DNA of 64,000 nt from Archegozetes longisetosus. Taxonomy: Eukaryota > Arthropoda > Arachnida > Sarcoptiformes > Trhypochthoniidae. The number at the start of each line of letters is the position of its first letter. The stretch's first letter is position 1. Location of the stretch: the NCBI GenBank assembly GCA_018873245.2, contig JAEMBT020000008.1, positions 8,648,238-8,712,237 on the forward strand. Direction: 5' to 3'. The notes beneath the pieces are model-generated. The model was not told the origin of the DNA and did not search any database. It saw only the letters and a list, made by a program, of their open reading frames with translations. A program made the position numbers and the translations under genes. Positions 33,424 through 44,924 of this stretch are shown piece after piece.

Positions 33424-35082
33424 TCATTCGATAGTGACGTCCTCTTTACTTGCTTCGTATAAAAACTTTGTACCGGCAATCAGCTTTCGGTTGTAACTTT
33501 TCGACTGGATAAACATTATCCATTTATCTGATGGTGGTGGCTTAACCTTTTTGCGCTTTTGATGGTCAGGGATAGCAGCGAGTTCACGTGCTCGGTCGCC
33601 TGTAAACATGTCGCCAGTGGCTTTATCCATCAAAACAATCTTTTTATCAGCTTGTATCTCTTCGGGTTTTGTAAACTCGTAGTATCCGCTACCACGATGA
33701 AATTTTGCCCCTTGTCTAATTACGAATTCACGAATCGATTCATCTCTATCGACATCCAAGATTTGGAAAACACCTGGTTCTACAGCAGTCAAGTCAGCCG
33801 GTGTCATGTCATCGCTTGTGGCTTCACCTGTCAACGTAGCAAATAATTGGCGCAGATTTCGCGTGAGATTGCCCCCATCTCGTCTTCGAATCTCTTCTTG
33901 GAATTGTAGAAGTTGCTCCGGATCACTTTCGCGGTAGGATATGGCAATCATGAAGTCTGGAATTGCATGAAACTGATGCAGTTCGAGATAATATCCTCCA
34001 GTGATATTTGCGAGTTCTCGATAAAAAGTTTTGGATTCAGGCCAAGAAAGGCATTTGACGGCATATACTTTCACATTTTTGTCCTTCAACATCTGAGCCT
34101 CATGCTTCCAATCCAATCCAGACTTGTTGGCTGAATCATTCGGTCCGTGTGGAGTGGCGTCACCAATCATAACAAGACACTTATTCGCTTTGTCTTTCCA
34201 GGATAGTGAGTTTCGAGCTTTGTTGAGAACGTATTCATACGCTTCCTCAAAATCACCTCCACCGGTATGTCCGACATTAGTAATAAAGTCACATAGCACT
34301 TTTTCATCATTCGTGAAATCCTTCATTTTGACCAAATATGTGGAGTTCTCGTCGCAATAATCGCCGTGGGCAATCACAGCGATCTGAATGTTCGAAACGG
34401 ATCGAATGAGACGTGAGATCGTTTGCTTTACAACGCTTTTCACTCTCTCAATGCACGCACTCATCGATCCGGTAGTATCGTAAGAAAAAACAATTTGGAC
34501 CTCATCATAGCCTCCGACCGCAAGAGTCGTTATGGATGTGGATGTATTAGAAGATGCCGTTGTGCTTTGTGATACAGCGTTTTCAGGAGCAGACGAACTG
34601 TCGCCAACCCCTTTCAATCGTTTACTTCGACGACTCTCATCGACATTCTTTGGGTTAGTAGAGGTTATGCTGGAATCTACCTTGCGTTTTGCAGATGGAG
34701 AAGAATCTGTACTTTTATCATGATACAGCATATGAGTGCCAGGAACCAGTACGCGATTGTAGCTTGTACTCTCAACAAAAATCCGATATTCGGTACGTGC
34801 CTCTGGATCCAACTTGAACTGTTTGGCAGCAGCATCGCTACTGGACGGAATTCCGAGGGCGGTTTTCACTGAAGCTCCTGTGATCATTCTTCCAGTGGCC
34901 AATTCTTCTGCAACCACACTCTTGTTATCGCTGATATACTCGGGCTTGGTCAGCTCATAATAGGCACATCCGGCCACATACTTGAGATCATTGTTTTCAA
35001 TAAATTTCTTGATTGTGATGCGTCTCCTATTTTTAGCAACATTAAATACCTTAAAGTGACTCGAATTGACGACAGAAGTCAT
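33424..35082 (-). CDS. vWA-domain protein flanked by a duplicated unnamed module
   Basis: An intronless frame of 552 residues starts with ATG (35080-35082). A von Willebrand factor A domain (about 195-385) has metal-site residues in order: DTTGS near 201, the Thr of GHTGGGDF near 271, and the Asp of GDATPHG near 307. On either side lies the same module of about 100 residues (about 25-125 and 445-548): YYE(L/F)TKPE-I, then ATG-M-TG, then SxSYNR-L-GT-LYE. A low-complexity Ser/Lys-rich linker with KRKVDSS and RSKRLKG (nuclear-signal-like) separates the first module from vWA. No signal peptide or membrane segment is seen. It probably binds divalent metal and protein ligands through vWA. The module is not one I can name. 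The gene is visibly GC-richer than its neighbours and single-exon, compatible with a retrocopy or transfer. Confidence 0.85.
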   Translation of the reverse strand: MTSVVNSSHFKVFNVAKNRRRITIKKFIENNDLKYVAGCAYYELTKPEYISDNKSVVAEELATGRMITGASVKTALGIPSSSDAAAKQFKLDPEARTEYRIFVESTSYNRVLVPGTHMLYHDKSTDSSPSAKRKVDSSITSTNPKNVDESRRSKRLKGVGDSSSAPENAVSQSTTASSNTSTSITTLAVGGYDEVQIVFSYDTTGSMSACIERVKSVVKQTISRLIRSVSNIQIAVIAHGDYCDENSTYLVKMKDFTNDEKVLCDFITNVGHTGGGDFEEAYEYVLNKARNSLSWKDKANKCLVMIGDATPHGPNDSANKSGLDWKHEAQMLKDKNVKVYAVKCLSWPESKTFYRELANITGGYYLELHQFHAIPDFMIAISYRESDPEQLLQFQEEIRRRDGGNLTRNLRQLFATLTGEATSDDMTPADLTAVEPGVFQILDVDRDESIREFVIRQGAKFHRGSGYYEFTKPEEIQADKKIVLMDKATGDMFTGDRARELAAIPDHQKRKKVKPPPSDKWIMFIQSKSYNRKLIAGTKFLYEASKEDVTIE

Positions 35083-37333
35083 ATTGTAGTCTTGACAAAC
35101 TAGAAGAGCAGTAACTTTTTAGTTTATTCGTTTCGTCGATCAAAGATATAATTCATTGAAGTTTACTGTCTCAGGAGAGATTGCAATCGTTTAAATACTT
35201 ACAACTCGGTACTTTTGTATTTGGGATCCTTCAATTTCACGCATTAAAAGAAACTTACAGTTTAAATGGGGTGTGACGCAATTTCGAAACATGTTATATG
35301 ATAAGATTCGCTACGATTGCAGTAATGGAGGTGCAACTGTGTAAATAAATTCTCAGGATTGCCATAACTACCAGCTTTGTTGTTATCAGCTTTGCTTTTA
35401 ACAATACACATGTATTGTTATAGCTTTCAGGTTAATCAAAGTGTATACAGTGGTTTGACTTTGTGAAGAACCTTTATCATTAACGCCCATAGATAGTCTA
35501 TTAATGCATACGCACATTACTTAAACAACTACACCAAAAACGTTGCCAAAATTGTGATTTCGTCATTAAATATTATAATATCATTAAATACCATTTTCGT
35601 CTATAAATATTATAACAAGTTCTCTACGAAGGCAAACTACTGTAAAAAAGTAGAGCTTTACTAGTAAGAATAGATTTATCAATAGTATTAGAACGAAACC
35701 TCGTTATTTTTAAGCCGTTTCCACTGAAAAAATTTGCTCAGGATAGCGAGTCTTCAAAATTTCCGGCATTTGGAAAAAGTATAAAATATAAAGTTCGCTT
35801 AAAGTTTAGTCCTTTATTTATTAATTTTAAGATAGAATTATTCAGCGCACTAAAGAATTAAACAAACAAATATAATGCTGTGCTTAGAGACGTGGTATCT
35901 AATAATAATAATCCTTTAATGCATAAGAATTTGATATTTAAACTATTTGATAGATATTTGAAAATAAAGAGACACAACATTATACAGTGATGCTAAAAGC
36001 TCGTTCAAAATGCTGAGTATTTCAAAATCTTTTAGTTATTTCTCACTAAAGCTTTCAGAAACACTTTATTGGGGAACCTTTATCTGAGGATATTGCGATT
36101 AGTTTATAATAGTTATAAGAATAGATTTAAAAAGTGGCTTCATTCAACCCGATTTAAAACCTTAGATCTTTTTCAAGGAGTTTTGAATTTTAAAATTCTT
36201 ATAATTATTTTATTCGATTTATGTCGATTTGTGAATCTGATATTTTCCTTTTTAAACATTGACCACTTACCGATTTTGTTGCGCTTTAGTACCGAGATTT
36301 CTCTTTTCTGTATATGGCTTATATAGATTTATAAAAGCGGAAATTTTAATCAAAACAAGTTAGTGTTAAATGAAAAAATACGCATAAAAATACAATATTT
36401 TTGAATAACAGTTAAGATAGAACTTAATATTAGTTCAAAAATTTTAGAATTGATAAGAAGTTCATGCTAATAAAATTCGGAAAACAAATTTCCAGATATT
36501 ACTAAACAGTTTCATATCTAATAATAAACAAATAGACAAGAGATGAACTAAGCCTGATTTTTGACTCTTGCCAAAAAAATGTTATCAGACATAGATCTGT
36601 TCTACTCTACAGTTGAATAATAGTGGCCAACGCTCTTTTGGTACTATCTCTAAAATCCAGAGGAAGCGCTAGAATGAAGAAAAAAGAAAATAGGTATTTT
36701 TTGGAGATAATTTTATAACTTTTATGAATTTACACAAGGAAAATTTTTTTGACATCCAAAGCTATGATTTCCAAATTATATTAATAATAGAGTATTGATT
36801 AGAACTAAATTTTAGATTATTAGTACTTAGATTTTAAAAGTTACTAAAATAAGCCTAGAGTTTTAAAAATAATTAATGATTTGTCCTTTTGTTTTATAGC
36901 ATATAAATTTTTAAAACTGTTCAATCATAATAACAAAGTATATGAATATTTCTTTTAAAATATTCATTAAGTTTCAAATCACAGATTATCCAGGATATTC
37001 TTAAATATTGAATCGAAAATCTAGAAAGCTAACCAGGAATAGCTGAGATATTGATTTTCCTCATTTTTATATTAAAAGTTACAAAATATAAGTTGAAAAT
37101 GATTGGATTTTTTCGCAAATGCTTATGAGATTGTTCCTCAAATAAACATTTATTTCATTCTTTCGTTCTTAAATTAGAATAATATTAGCTTTATTTCATG
37201 AATTTTTGATTTATCCCCGAAATAGCGCTTAACGTGCTCTTTTGGTACTTAATAGCGCCAAAATAGTCACTACGAATAAATAATTGTGATGAAATCGGGG
37301 AACATTCTGATAAAAGTTTCTCTGTATATAACT
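35083..37333. other. Intergenic, nothing recognised
   Basis: It should include the vWA promoter, but I see no clear TATA box. The open frame at 36069-36326 has no recognisable motif and is hydrophobic by AT bias. Confidence 0.4.
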
Positions 37334-38432
37334 ATATTGTTTATGGGAGGATCTCCTCTTATCATAGAGTTAATATAAATCCTTAACATAAACAGTACAA
37401 TTTAAATAACAAATGATGAAATGCATATATCACAAATTGACTTTAATAATATAGATTTTAAGAAGTTTAATTATGCAAAGTTTGCTAAATTACCCCAACT
37501 AAAGGTATGATTTTATTTGCTATTTATTCTGATTATGTAAATATATTGGAGGAGCTTTGTATATGTAGGGGGAAGTATCTTTCCAATACAAAAAAAAGTA
37601 AAAAATATGTAAAAAACAGATGTCTCCTTTTAAAATACATTTTTAAAATGTTCTAAATTGCTAATTAGAAACGTCCTGAAGATTATTTATATGTATTTTG
37701 CAGATTACAGTATCATCTAAATAATATACGTATTAGGTACTTAATATTGAGCATTGCGTCATTGTGAAAACCTATTTGAGAGAAATATGATCATACATGA
37801 CGCTAACTACTACCAACAAAAATCGGAGACTCTCAAATGACAGAAGTTGGTGAGCCGGTTGTATTTGAAAGTATAACCGGAGAAATTTATCAAACGCTGA
37901 CTAAAAAGGCGTATGAGTGTTTGGTGAAATTTTCAGAGAGGTCAAATAAGTTTTTACGACTTTAGACCCGTCAAGTGACTCGCAAACTTCATTGGTCGTC
38001 ATTAATGAACGGGTTGAATAGCGAAGTACAGTAATATCTGGTGGTATAATAATAATGGATTATATATTAAGGAATAAACCATTCATTAAACTTTGTGGAT
38101 CAAAGTATCAAAAAATATTTATACACAGCAATTGAGAGTCTCTGGAAGTCTTTAAAATGCCATATTCCAAAACAAACGAATGAAAGCATGAAATAACTTT
38201 ACATAGGAAGTTTGTATTCCGAAAATGCATAAATGAAACCAGAAAACTCTTAGGAAAAGAACAAAATAGACGAAAGAAAAGAATATTCAATTATATAGAG
38301 GAACTTTTGTTTAATTTAATGTATTTTATAGAATAAAATTTGAATAAGATTCATTATTTGAACACTAACTAGCTTTACTGTATTACAATAAGCTGACACT
38401 GTGGTAACAGAGGCTCCTCCCATAAACAATAT
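37334..38432 (+). mobile_element. Merlin (ISXO2-type) DNA transposon relic
   Basis: Inverted ends at 37334-37360 and 38406-38432 share ATATTGTTTATGGGAGGA. Near 38070-38190 a plus-strand frame reads GINHSLNFVD, then TAIESLWKSLK and HIPKQTNESM. 'N-H-S-x-N-F-V-D/N ... IES-x-W-x-x-x-K' is the hallmark of the ISXO2/Merlin transposase around its last catalytic residue. Upstream parts are shredded. A 42-codon frame at 37837-37965 (MTEVGEPVVFES...) lies inside and may be a relic of the same gene. The element is dead. I did not find a convincing target duplication. Confidence 0.7.
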
Positions 38433-38581
38433 GATCACATTGGAAGAGCCTTTAACGCAATATTCCTATCAAGTCCTTATCGTTAAATAGTTTTTATCAA
38501 AAAACATGTACTCTTATGATTTTTTTTGTTTTATTTAGGCATAGATATATCTATTGAGTATTTTTGTGCAATAATTATAAA

Positions 38582-40682
38582 ATGTCGCAAATTATTGAAA
38601 AGTACGGAATACTGACTGAATTGAGATTAAATAAAGATTTCATTAAAAATATTAAACTTTTGTATGTTTTTGAAGACTCAAATTTTGATAAAAGTGTTGT
38701 GTTTATTGTTACGAATGATGACAAAACTTATGCTTTTGGTGGTAATAGTTATGGAGTTTTAGGTTTTGGTCACGAGAATGAAGTGAATGAGTTAATCGTT
38801 AATGAAGACTTAAGCAATAAACAAATTGTTGATTTTAGGAATAGCGAGCGTCATGTAATCGCACGCACCATTGATGGAAAAGTTTATTGTTGGGGCTCGA
38901 ATGAATGTGGATCATTAGGGAATGGGAAGGCTAATGACAAGATATATAAACCAAGACTTAACCTTTATTTAAGTGATAAACATATTATTGATGTTTGTTG
39001 TGGTGAAAATCACTCACTTGTTTTGACAAATGATGGTCAAGTTTATGCGTGGGGTAATAATTGGAAGGGACAGATTGGCAACGGACGATATGGTAAAGTA
39101 TCAACACCGTATCACATTAAAGGGTTCAATGAAGAAAAAGTTAAAGCGATTGCATGCGGCTTTTGGCATTCAATGGCATTAACTGAAAGTGGAAATGTGT
39201 TCAGTTGGGGTTATAATGATTGTGGACAACTTGGTTTTAAAAAGTTGACAGATGATGAATCAATAAATATACCCAAACTTATCGAGATCAGCGTAATTTT
39301 CGACAGAATAACTTGTGGTCAATACCATAGTTTATTGTTGTCACGTGATGGAGATATTTATGCGTTTGGTAGTAATGAATTCGGACAACTCGGAGATGAA
39401 GAAGTTGACGACCAATGTGAGCTTCCATTAAAGTTGGAAAATGAAAATAGATTCATTGATATAGTATCACATTATGAAGAAAATATTTCAATGGCTTTGT
39501 CACAAAATAAAATTATATTCATTTGGGGCAAATATAGGTATCAGTTGATAAATCCGCCGTTTCAGACACAGTTCAAAAGTTTTGATGAGGTCTTCGCACA
39601 TTATTTTCAAACCACATACAGAGCAGTAGTTATCGCGGAAAAACTTGGAGAAAACACTGGAAACGGAAAATATAGTGAAGAATTCATTGAATCTGAAATG
39701 ATTGGTCATGGAAATTGTGGTATTGTATGTAAAGCAATGAACAGAAAAGACAATGAATTTTATGCTGTTAAGAAAATCCCAATCAATGGAATGATTCAAG
39801 AAAAAGTAGCGAAAGAAATTGAAACTCTTCCAAAATTGAGAAGTAATGAATACACTGTGAAACTTGAATCTGTTTGGATTGAAGAAAATTATATCAAAAG
39901 TAATGAGTATAAAAAGTTTGAAGACCTAATTTCAACTCATATAATGTTCCGTCCAGACAACACTTTCTTACTGCACATTCAAATGGAATTGTGTTCATTC
40001 AATTTGAAGGATGCAATCAATAAATTGAATACAGAATTAAATCAAAAGTTATCGCAAACAATGACTTCTTTGGGTTATTGTATCGCGAGTGAATTATTCA
40101 TTGAAATTCTAGAAAGTGTTGGTTATCTTCACAAACAGGATATAATTCACGGAAACTTAAAATCAACAAATATTCTAATAACTAATGGAATGAATGGAAG
40201 ATTTATTAAATTGGCTGATTTTGAATTAGCAGTTATTCGTGAGTTTGTTAGTCAATCACATACTAAGAGTTTGGGAACTCACGATTATATAGTATCTGAA
40301 GCGACAAAATATGACATCAAATCTGACGTTTATAGCTTAGGGCTTATAATTCAAGAATTATTCAACATTGATATCAATAAGTAACAATATTTCGTATTTG
40401 ATTTTTTTAGTTGTGCTTTTTATTTTGTTCATTTTTAGGCCTATAGAGAAGAATTCTGATTTGAAGGAAAGATACTCAAATCTCTTCGATTTGACTAAAA
40501 GAATGACGTTGACTCAAAGAAACCAAAGACCAAATTGTGAACAAATTTTGAATGAAAAGAATTTATGGGCCTTGGGTTTAGATGAATTGAAGGATAAGAA
40601 AAAATTCGAGTCAAAGAGAATGAAATATTCAGAAGAGATGTTTCACTTGTCTTTCATTCGAATGAAATCATCAAGATCTTGA
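38582..40682 (+). CDS. RCC1-repeat/pseudokinase fusion, copy B
   Basis: Exons 38582-40380 and 40439-40682 are joined across a 58-nt intron and encode 680 residues from ATG MSQIIEKY. The N-terminal part has about six RCC1 repeats (DGKVYCWGSNECGSLGNG, DGQVYAWGNNWKGQIGNG and others), predicting a beta-propeller. The C-terminal kinase fold keeps the ATP lysine (YAVKK, K397), but HRDLKPTN has become HGNLKSTN (catalytic Asp replaced by Asn525), DFG has become DFE (from 546), and APE reads VSE. The reading frame is nonetheless intact and closely follows copies A and C. It is therefore best called a pseudokinase, perhaps a regulator or competitor of the active paralogue. The cellular substrate is unknown. 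There is no signal peptide or membrane segment. Confidence 0.85.
40381..40438 (+). other. Intron of RCC1-kinase copy B
   Basis: GTAACA...TTTTTAG, 58 nt, phase 2, ending before CCTATAGAGAAG. Its position is identical to that in copies A and C. Confidence 0.85.
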
Positions 40683-40689
40683 GGTTCTG

Positions 40690-41258
40690 ACGTGTTCCCT
40701 CAAAGCTTGTCGTAGCCTTAAATGTAGGGCGCATCACTTCAGTAATATTCTCGATGCTATTGCTTTTTATGCTTCCAATGGTTATTTTAACAAAGATAAA
40801 TGTACTTTACAAATTATGTCAAAACATATACTTTTGGCTATGAAGATTACGAAAGTAAGTCTGTTTAATTGGCTGAAAATGATTTGAAAGATAAAGACTA
40901 AAGGAACTGATAATTAATTACTGAATTTGAAATATTAGGTCATTGATAAAAGTAATTATTTGACAAAAAACCTTTGGAAAGTTTAGCAAAAAAATGGGGA
41001 ACTTGTATGGACTTAACATGTGCCTGACTTAGTTCATTAAGACTACTGTCAATCATCAGTTGAAAAACGACAAGTTTTGAAAATAATTACGCAAATGGCT
41101 TGAAGAATAATTTTTTCAATTCAAAGCTAAGTTTTAGTATGAAGTTTTTAGCCATTTTTAGACGTTTAATCATATTATAATTTATAGACATAGATATTAT
41201 CATGAGGTGAGAGACTTAGTCCACAACCCGTTTCCCCCAAAGGATTATAACCCCATTG
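40690..41258. other. Intergenic, nothing recognised
   Basis: AT-rich sequence between copy B and the hAT element. Confidence 0.4.
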
Positions 41259-41266
41259 TATATAAG

Positions 41267-41741
41267 TAGAGATAATGATTATCGGTTTGAAACCGATTTT
41301 AACCGATTCCAATCGCCGAAATTTTATCAAAGCTTTCGGTCACTTACCGAAATTAATCGAAAGTTTCTTAGGGATTAACTATGCTTAATAGGGGATAAAG
41401 AATGATAAAACTTAAAATCTATAGCAATTAACTACTTATGTATAGCAATAAATAGTTTAGACGCCGAAAGATCATTCAGTAAACTTCGTGATATTCAGAA
41501 TCATAAAAGATATCAAATGAATGCTGAGACAGTTTCAATGGAAATGATTATGTATTTCAATAGTGATGCAGAAGATATTCTTGATTATTAATTTTTAAAC
41601 TGAGTAAGTCGAATTTTGATGTAAATTTTTAATAATTTTTTTTCTATACCGAGAATAACCGAATTTCTAAATAAATAGGTGTAACCGATTTTAACCGCCG
41701 AATTTCCAAAATAAATAATACCGAAAATCATTATCTCTATA
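41267..41741 (+). mobile_element. Internally deleted hAT element
   Basis: The ends TAGAGATAATGATTATCGGT (41267) and the inverted form ending near 41739-41741 are typical hAT termini. TATATAAG lies immediately left (41259-41266) and again at 41742-41749, an 8-bp duplication as expected for hAT, offset by one extra TA on the right. At about 41455-41591 a plus frame reads DAERSFSKLRDIQNHKRYQM and ends in TAA. This is the C-terminal dimerisation region of hAT transposases. The rest of the gene is deleted. Confidence 0.82.
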
Positions 41742-41749
41742 TATATAAG

Positions 41750-44700
41750 TGGAAAATGAAGTGTATTTCCAATCACTGGCTCGTTTACAGACATTAAGGG
41801 TGTATATAATTCTTATGTGGAAAAATGGGTTTTAAGCTAAGTCTCTCTATATGATAATATCTATTGTTAAGTTGTTCTAAAAGCTAAACTCTTTAACATT
41901 AATGAATTAGTTGAGAAATTTCACGCATTTGTAACTCAAATTATTATTATTATTATTATTTCAAAGCATTAAAGATTTATCTTACTTCATACTATCTCTA
42001 AGCTAAGAGTAGAAATAAATAAGTTTCTTCTGTAAATTATTCGTAATAACGAAGAATTTTATTTTACAAAATACAATTTGATTTTCTTTTCGCATTTATT
42101 TTCACATTTTTAATAGCACTTGTTTTTGAAAATATGGAGTTTTTTTCGATCAACATAAAAACATTAGCATTTTTGGTTAAAAATCGCTTTATTATAAAAT
42201 TTCATTTACAGTACCGAAAATGATACCGAGTTTTCCAGCTATTTGGTCCCAAAGTACCAATTCAAAAGGTCAATTTGAAGCATTAAAAATTCCTTTTCCT
42301 GATAATTACTGAGTATTGATTGTATGAAAATGAAGAGGAGAAAGATTCGATGTTCATATTAGTGAAATGGATTAATGAACGAGTTCAATCGAAATTCGCA
42401 ACTTAGTTGTATATTTATAACAGGTGCGAAAATCCTAATATTAAGTTATCAAGACTGATAGTATTTACTATAATAGTTAAAAACACATGTCTTTGATATA
42501 ATTGAAAAATAAATGTTGAATCTGTTGTCTCAATAGTTTTAATTTATAGCACATTATTTGCAATTCTATATGAAATTGATCTATAGATGCACTAATTCTG
42601 GAAGCTTCTATCATTTAAAGGTTAAATAAATCAAAGTCTTTAATATGATATTTTTAAGTTATCTAAAAGTGAAAATTCTAATCATTTACTAATATTCAAA
42701 ATTAATTCCATATTTAAGGCTGTCAAACTAGATTTAACTTCAGGTTTGATAATGTGGATAATGATTCGTAATTAGACAACGAAAGTCAGAACTTTTCAAA
42801 TTTTGATAGACTTGAAACATTTTATAGAAAGAGTTGACTTGATAATTGATATTTCGATCAATTATGTTATAAAGGATAAGTTAAATAAATTAATTTTGAT
42901 TAAAAGCTTATTAATAAGCTAAGTGTGAGAAGTTTATTATTTGAAGAACAATAAAGAATTCAAATTTCTATTCCAATACAATGAAGTATTAAATACTAAA
43001 TTGACAATTCATGATATCTTAAAGGTGGTCCGTAGGATAAAGTTTTAGCAACGCTTTCAAATCAAGTGACATAAAATATCTAATTTTTAAACAACCCTAT
43101 AACAGCATTCACTCACAAAAAACATTAAACATAGAAATACCGCCTTTTATTCATTTTGCCGTTTGTGAAAATTTTTTAAAGAGAGAATTAAGGGGACTAT
43201 TTCTGCAAATTAAACAAGTGATCACATTTCAAATGATCTGACAATTACCATCATATGACTTCAATTAACAGTTATTTGTAGGGCAACATTCCAAAATAAT
43301 TCTAATACTCCTAAACTTGTTTGAATTATCATAATTTATCATTTTGATATTATTTCTCGCTTGGGTTCGGCTTCAAATTCTAACACATTTATCAATTGTT
43401 TAAATGATCTATTTTTAAAATGTTTTGATACATTGGTTTTTTGACGGTTCCATTTAGGAGTTGAATTATTAAAATATTTAAAAATTCTTATGTTCATATT
43501 GTTTTCCAAGAGAAAACTGATAGATTCGATTAACTCTTGACAGAAAATCCTCCTATCAAAACCTGACCGTATTCTTGTATAGGAGTAGTACTAATAAAAT
43601 TAGATAGAAAGGGTTTTAGGCAATTGATGAAAATACGATAAGAAAACGTTAGAAAATACTTCTTAAATATTTTTGAGTTGCTCAAATGAAATAAATCATA
43701 AACAATATTAACGTTTTCGGTAGAGAGAAAAAAATTATTTAAAAGTTTTTTATTAGAAAACTTGAATTTTTTATACACGAAAACCACTATATAGACTAAT
43801 TTGAGCAAAGCTTAAATCAAAACTATTCAATCAATCGAAATACCAAGCAAAATGATCCGTGATAGGTTTAGATTTCATCTTCATCGTATGACTTCATTTG
43901 GGATAGCCGACTTGTCTTCAAGCTTGATGTGCTTTAAAAACAAATTAACTACAGTTAATCCACCATGTAGTTAACACAATTCGTATTTCTAGATATATAC
44001 TAGTGGTGAATAGCATTGAACTGACTATGTTTTATCTCACCTCTTTGTATAATATCTTGATAAAATCAGTGTTTCTGTTTGTGTTAAGTTTATTTGTGAT
44101 GTGAGTTTGAGATCTCGGATCAGGAACAGCAGTTATATTAGATTCAAGTCTAAGAAACCGCCAGCTGTAGAACGCTATACTTAAATTTCAATCACTTGTT
44201 TAAAGTAGCTTAGACAAAACTCTGGTTAAATAAAAACTTAACTTTATTCACTTTAAAAGGTATACATAAAATGTGTTTAAGTTTTCGGGATTTACTTTGG
44301 CGATAGAATGTATATGTTTTGTAGTACTTGTTAAAAATGTATCTTATGCATCTGTGTTTAGTTCTAAAAAAAGAGTTCAGAGAATTGTTTCAAAAAATAT
44401 GTGATTATTTCTTGTAAAGCTTTGAATAAATTATAATATAAATTATAAAAAGCCTGTTATTGGGAAAAAGTTGGGTACCAAGGGTTTAGGACATCTCCAA
44501 ATAAAGGTTAGAAAAACTTAAACAAAAGAGATTGATAGACAATATTTTACAGAATTGGCTTCTGATTAATATTCCAGATTTTCCTCAATACGAACGACTC
44601 ATATAGATTGCCAGCCAATAGTAAGTAAACAAGCAGATAGTTTACAAAAATTATATTAATTCATTAATGAATTGAATTTTATAGCAAGTTGAAACTATAA

Positions 44701-44922
44701 ATAAATATTGCGTTAAAGAAATATTGCTTAATTTTGGATCAAAAATTGATAATTCAAAGTTTAGACAACTTGATATCTTTGTTTGCAAAAATTAAAATTT
44801 GAAAAATTGTGGGTCGAATTGGTGCGTTTCAGGGTCAATGGTTTGAAGATAAAATAAAATTAAACTACATGAATATTTATCTAGACTCGACTTTTGCACC
44901 AGGCCTTAAGAATTTTTACAGA
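41750..44922. other. Long intergenic stretch, nothing recognised
   Basis: AT-rich with an (ATT)7 microsatellite at 41941-41961. I see no gene, RNA or clear transposon. Open frames are short and biased to Phe, Ile, Lys and Asn. Confidence 0.4.
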
Positions 44923-44924
44923 TA

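Noticed and set aside
33559..34723. Four plus-strand frames
   Set aside because: They are antisense to the vWA gene, whose GC-richer sequence leaves many open shadow frames.
36069..36326. 85-codon plus-strand frame with hydrophobic residues
   Set aside because: Its composition follows AT bias, and there is no motif, signal or conserved context.
38108..38290. 60-codon minus-strand frame
   Set aside because: It is antisense to the Merlin transposase relic.
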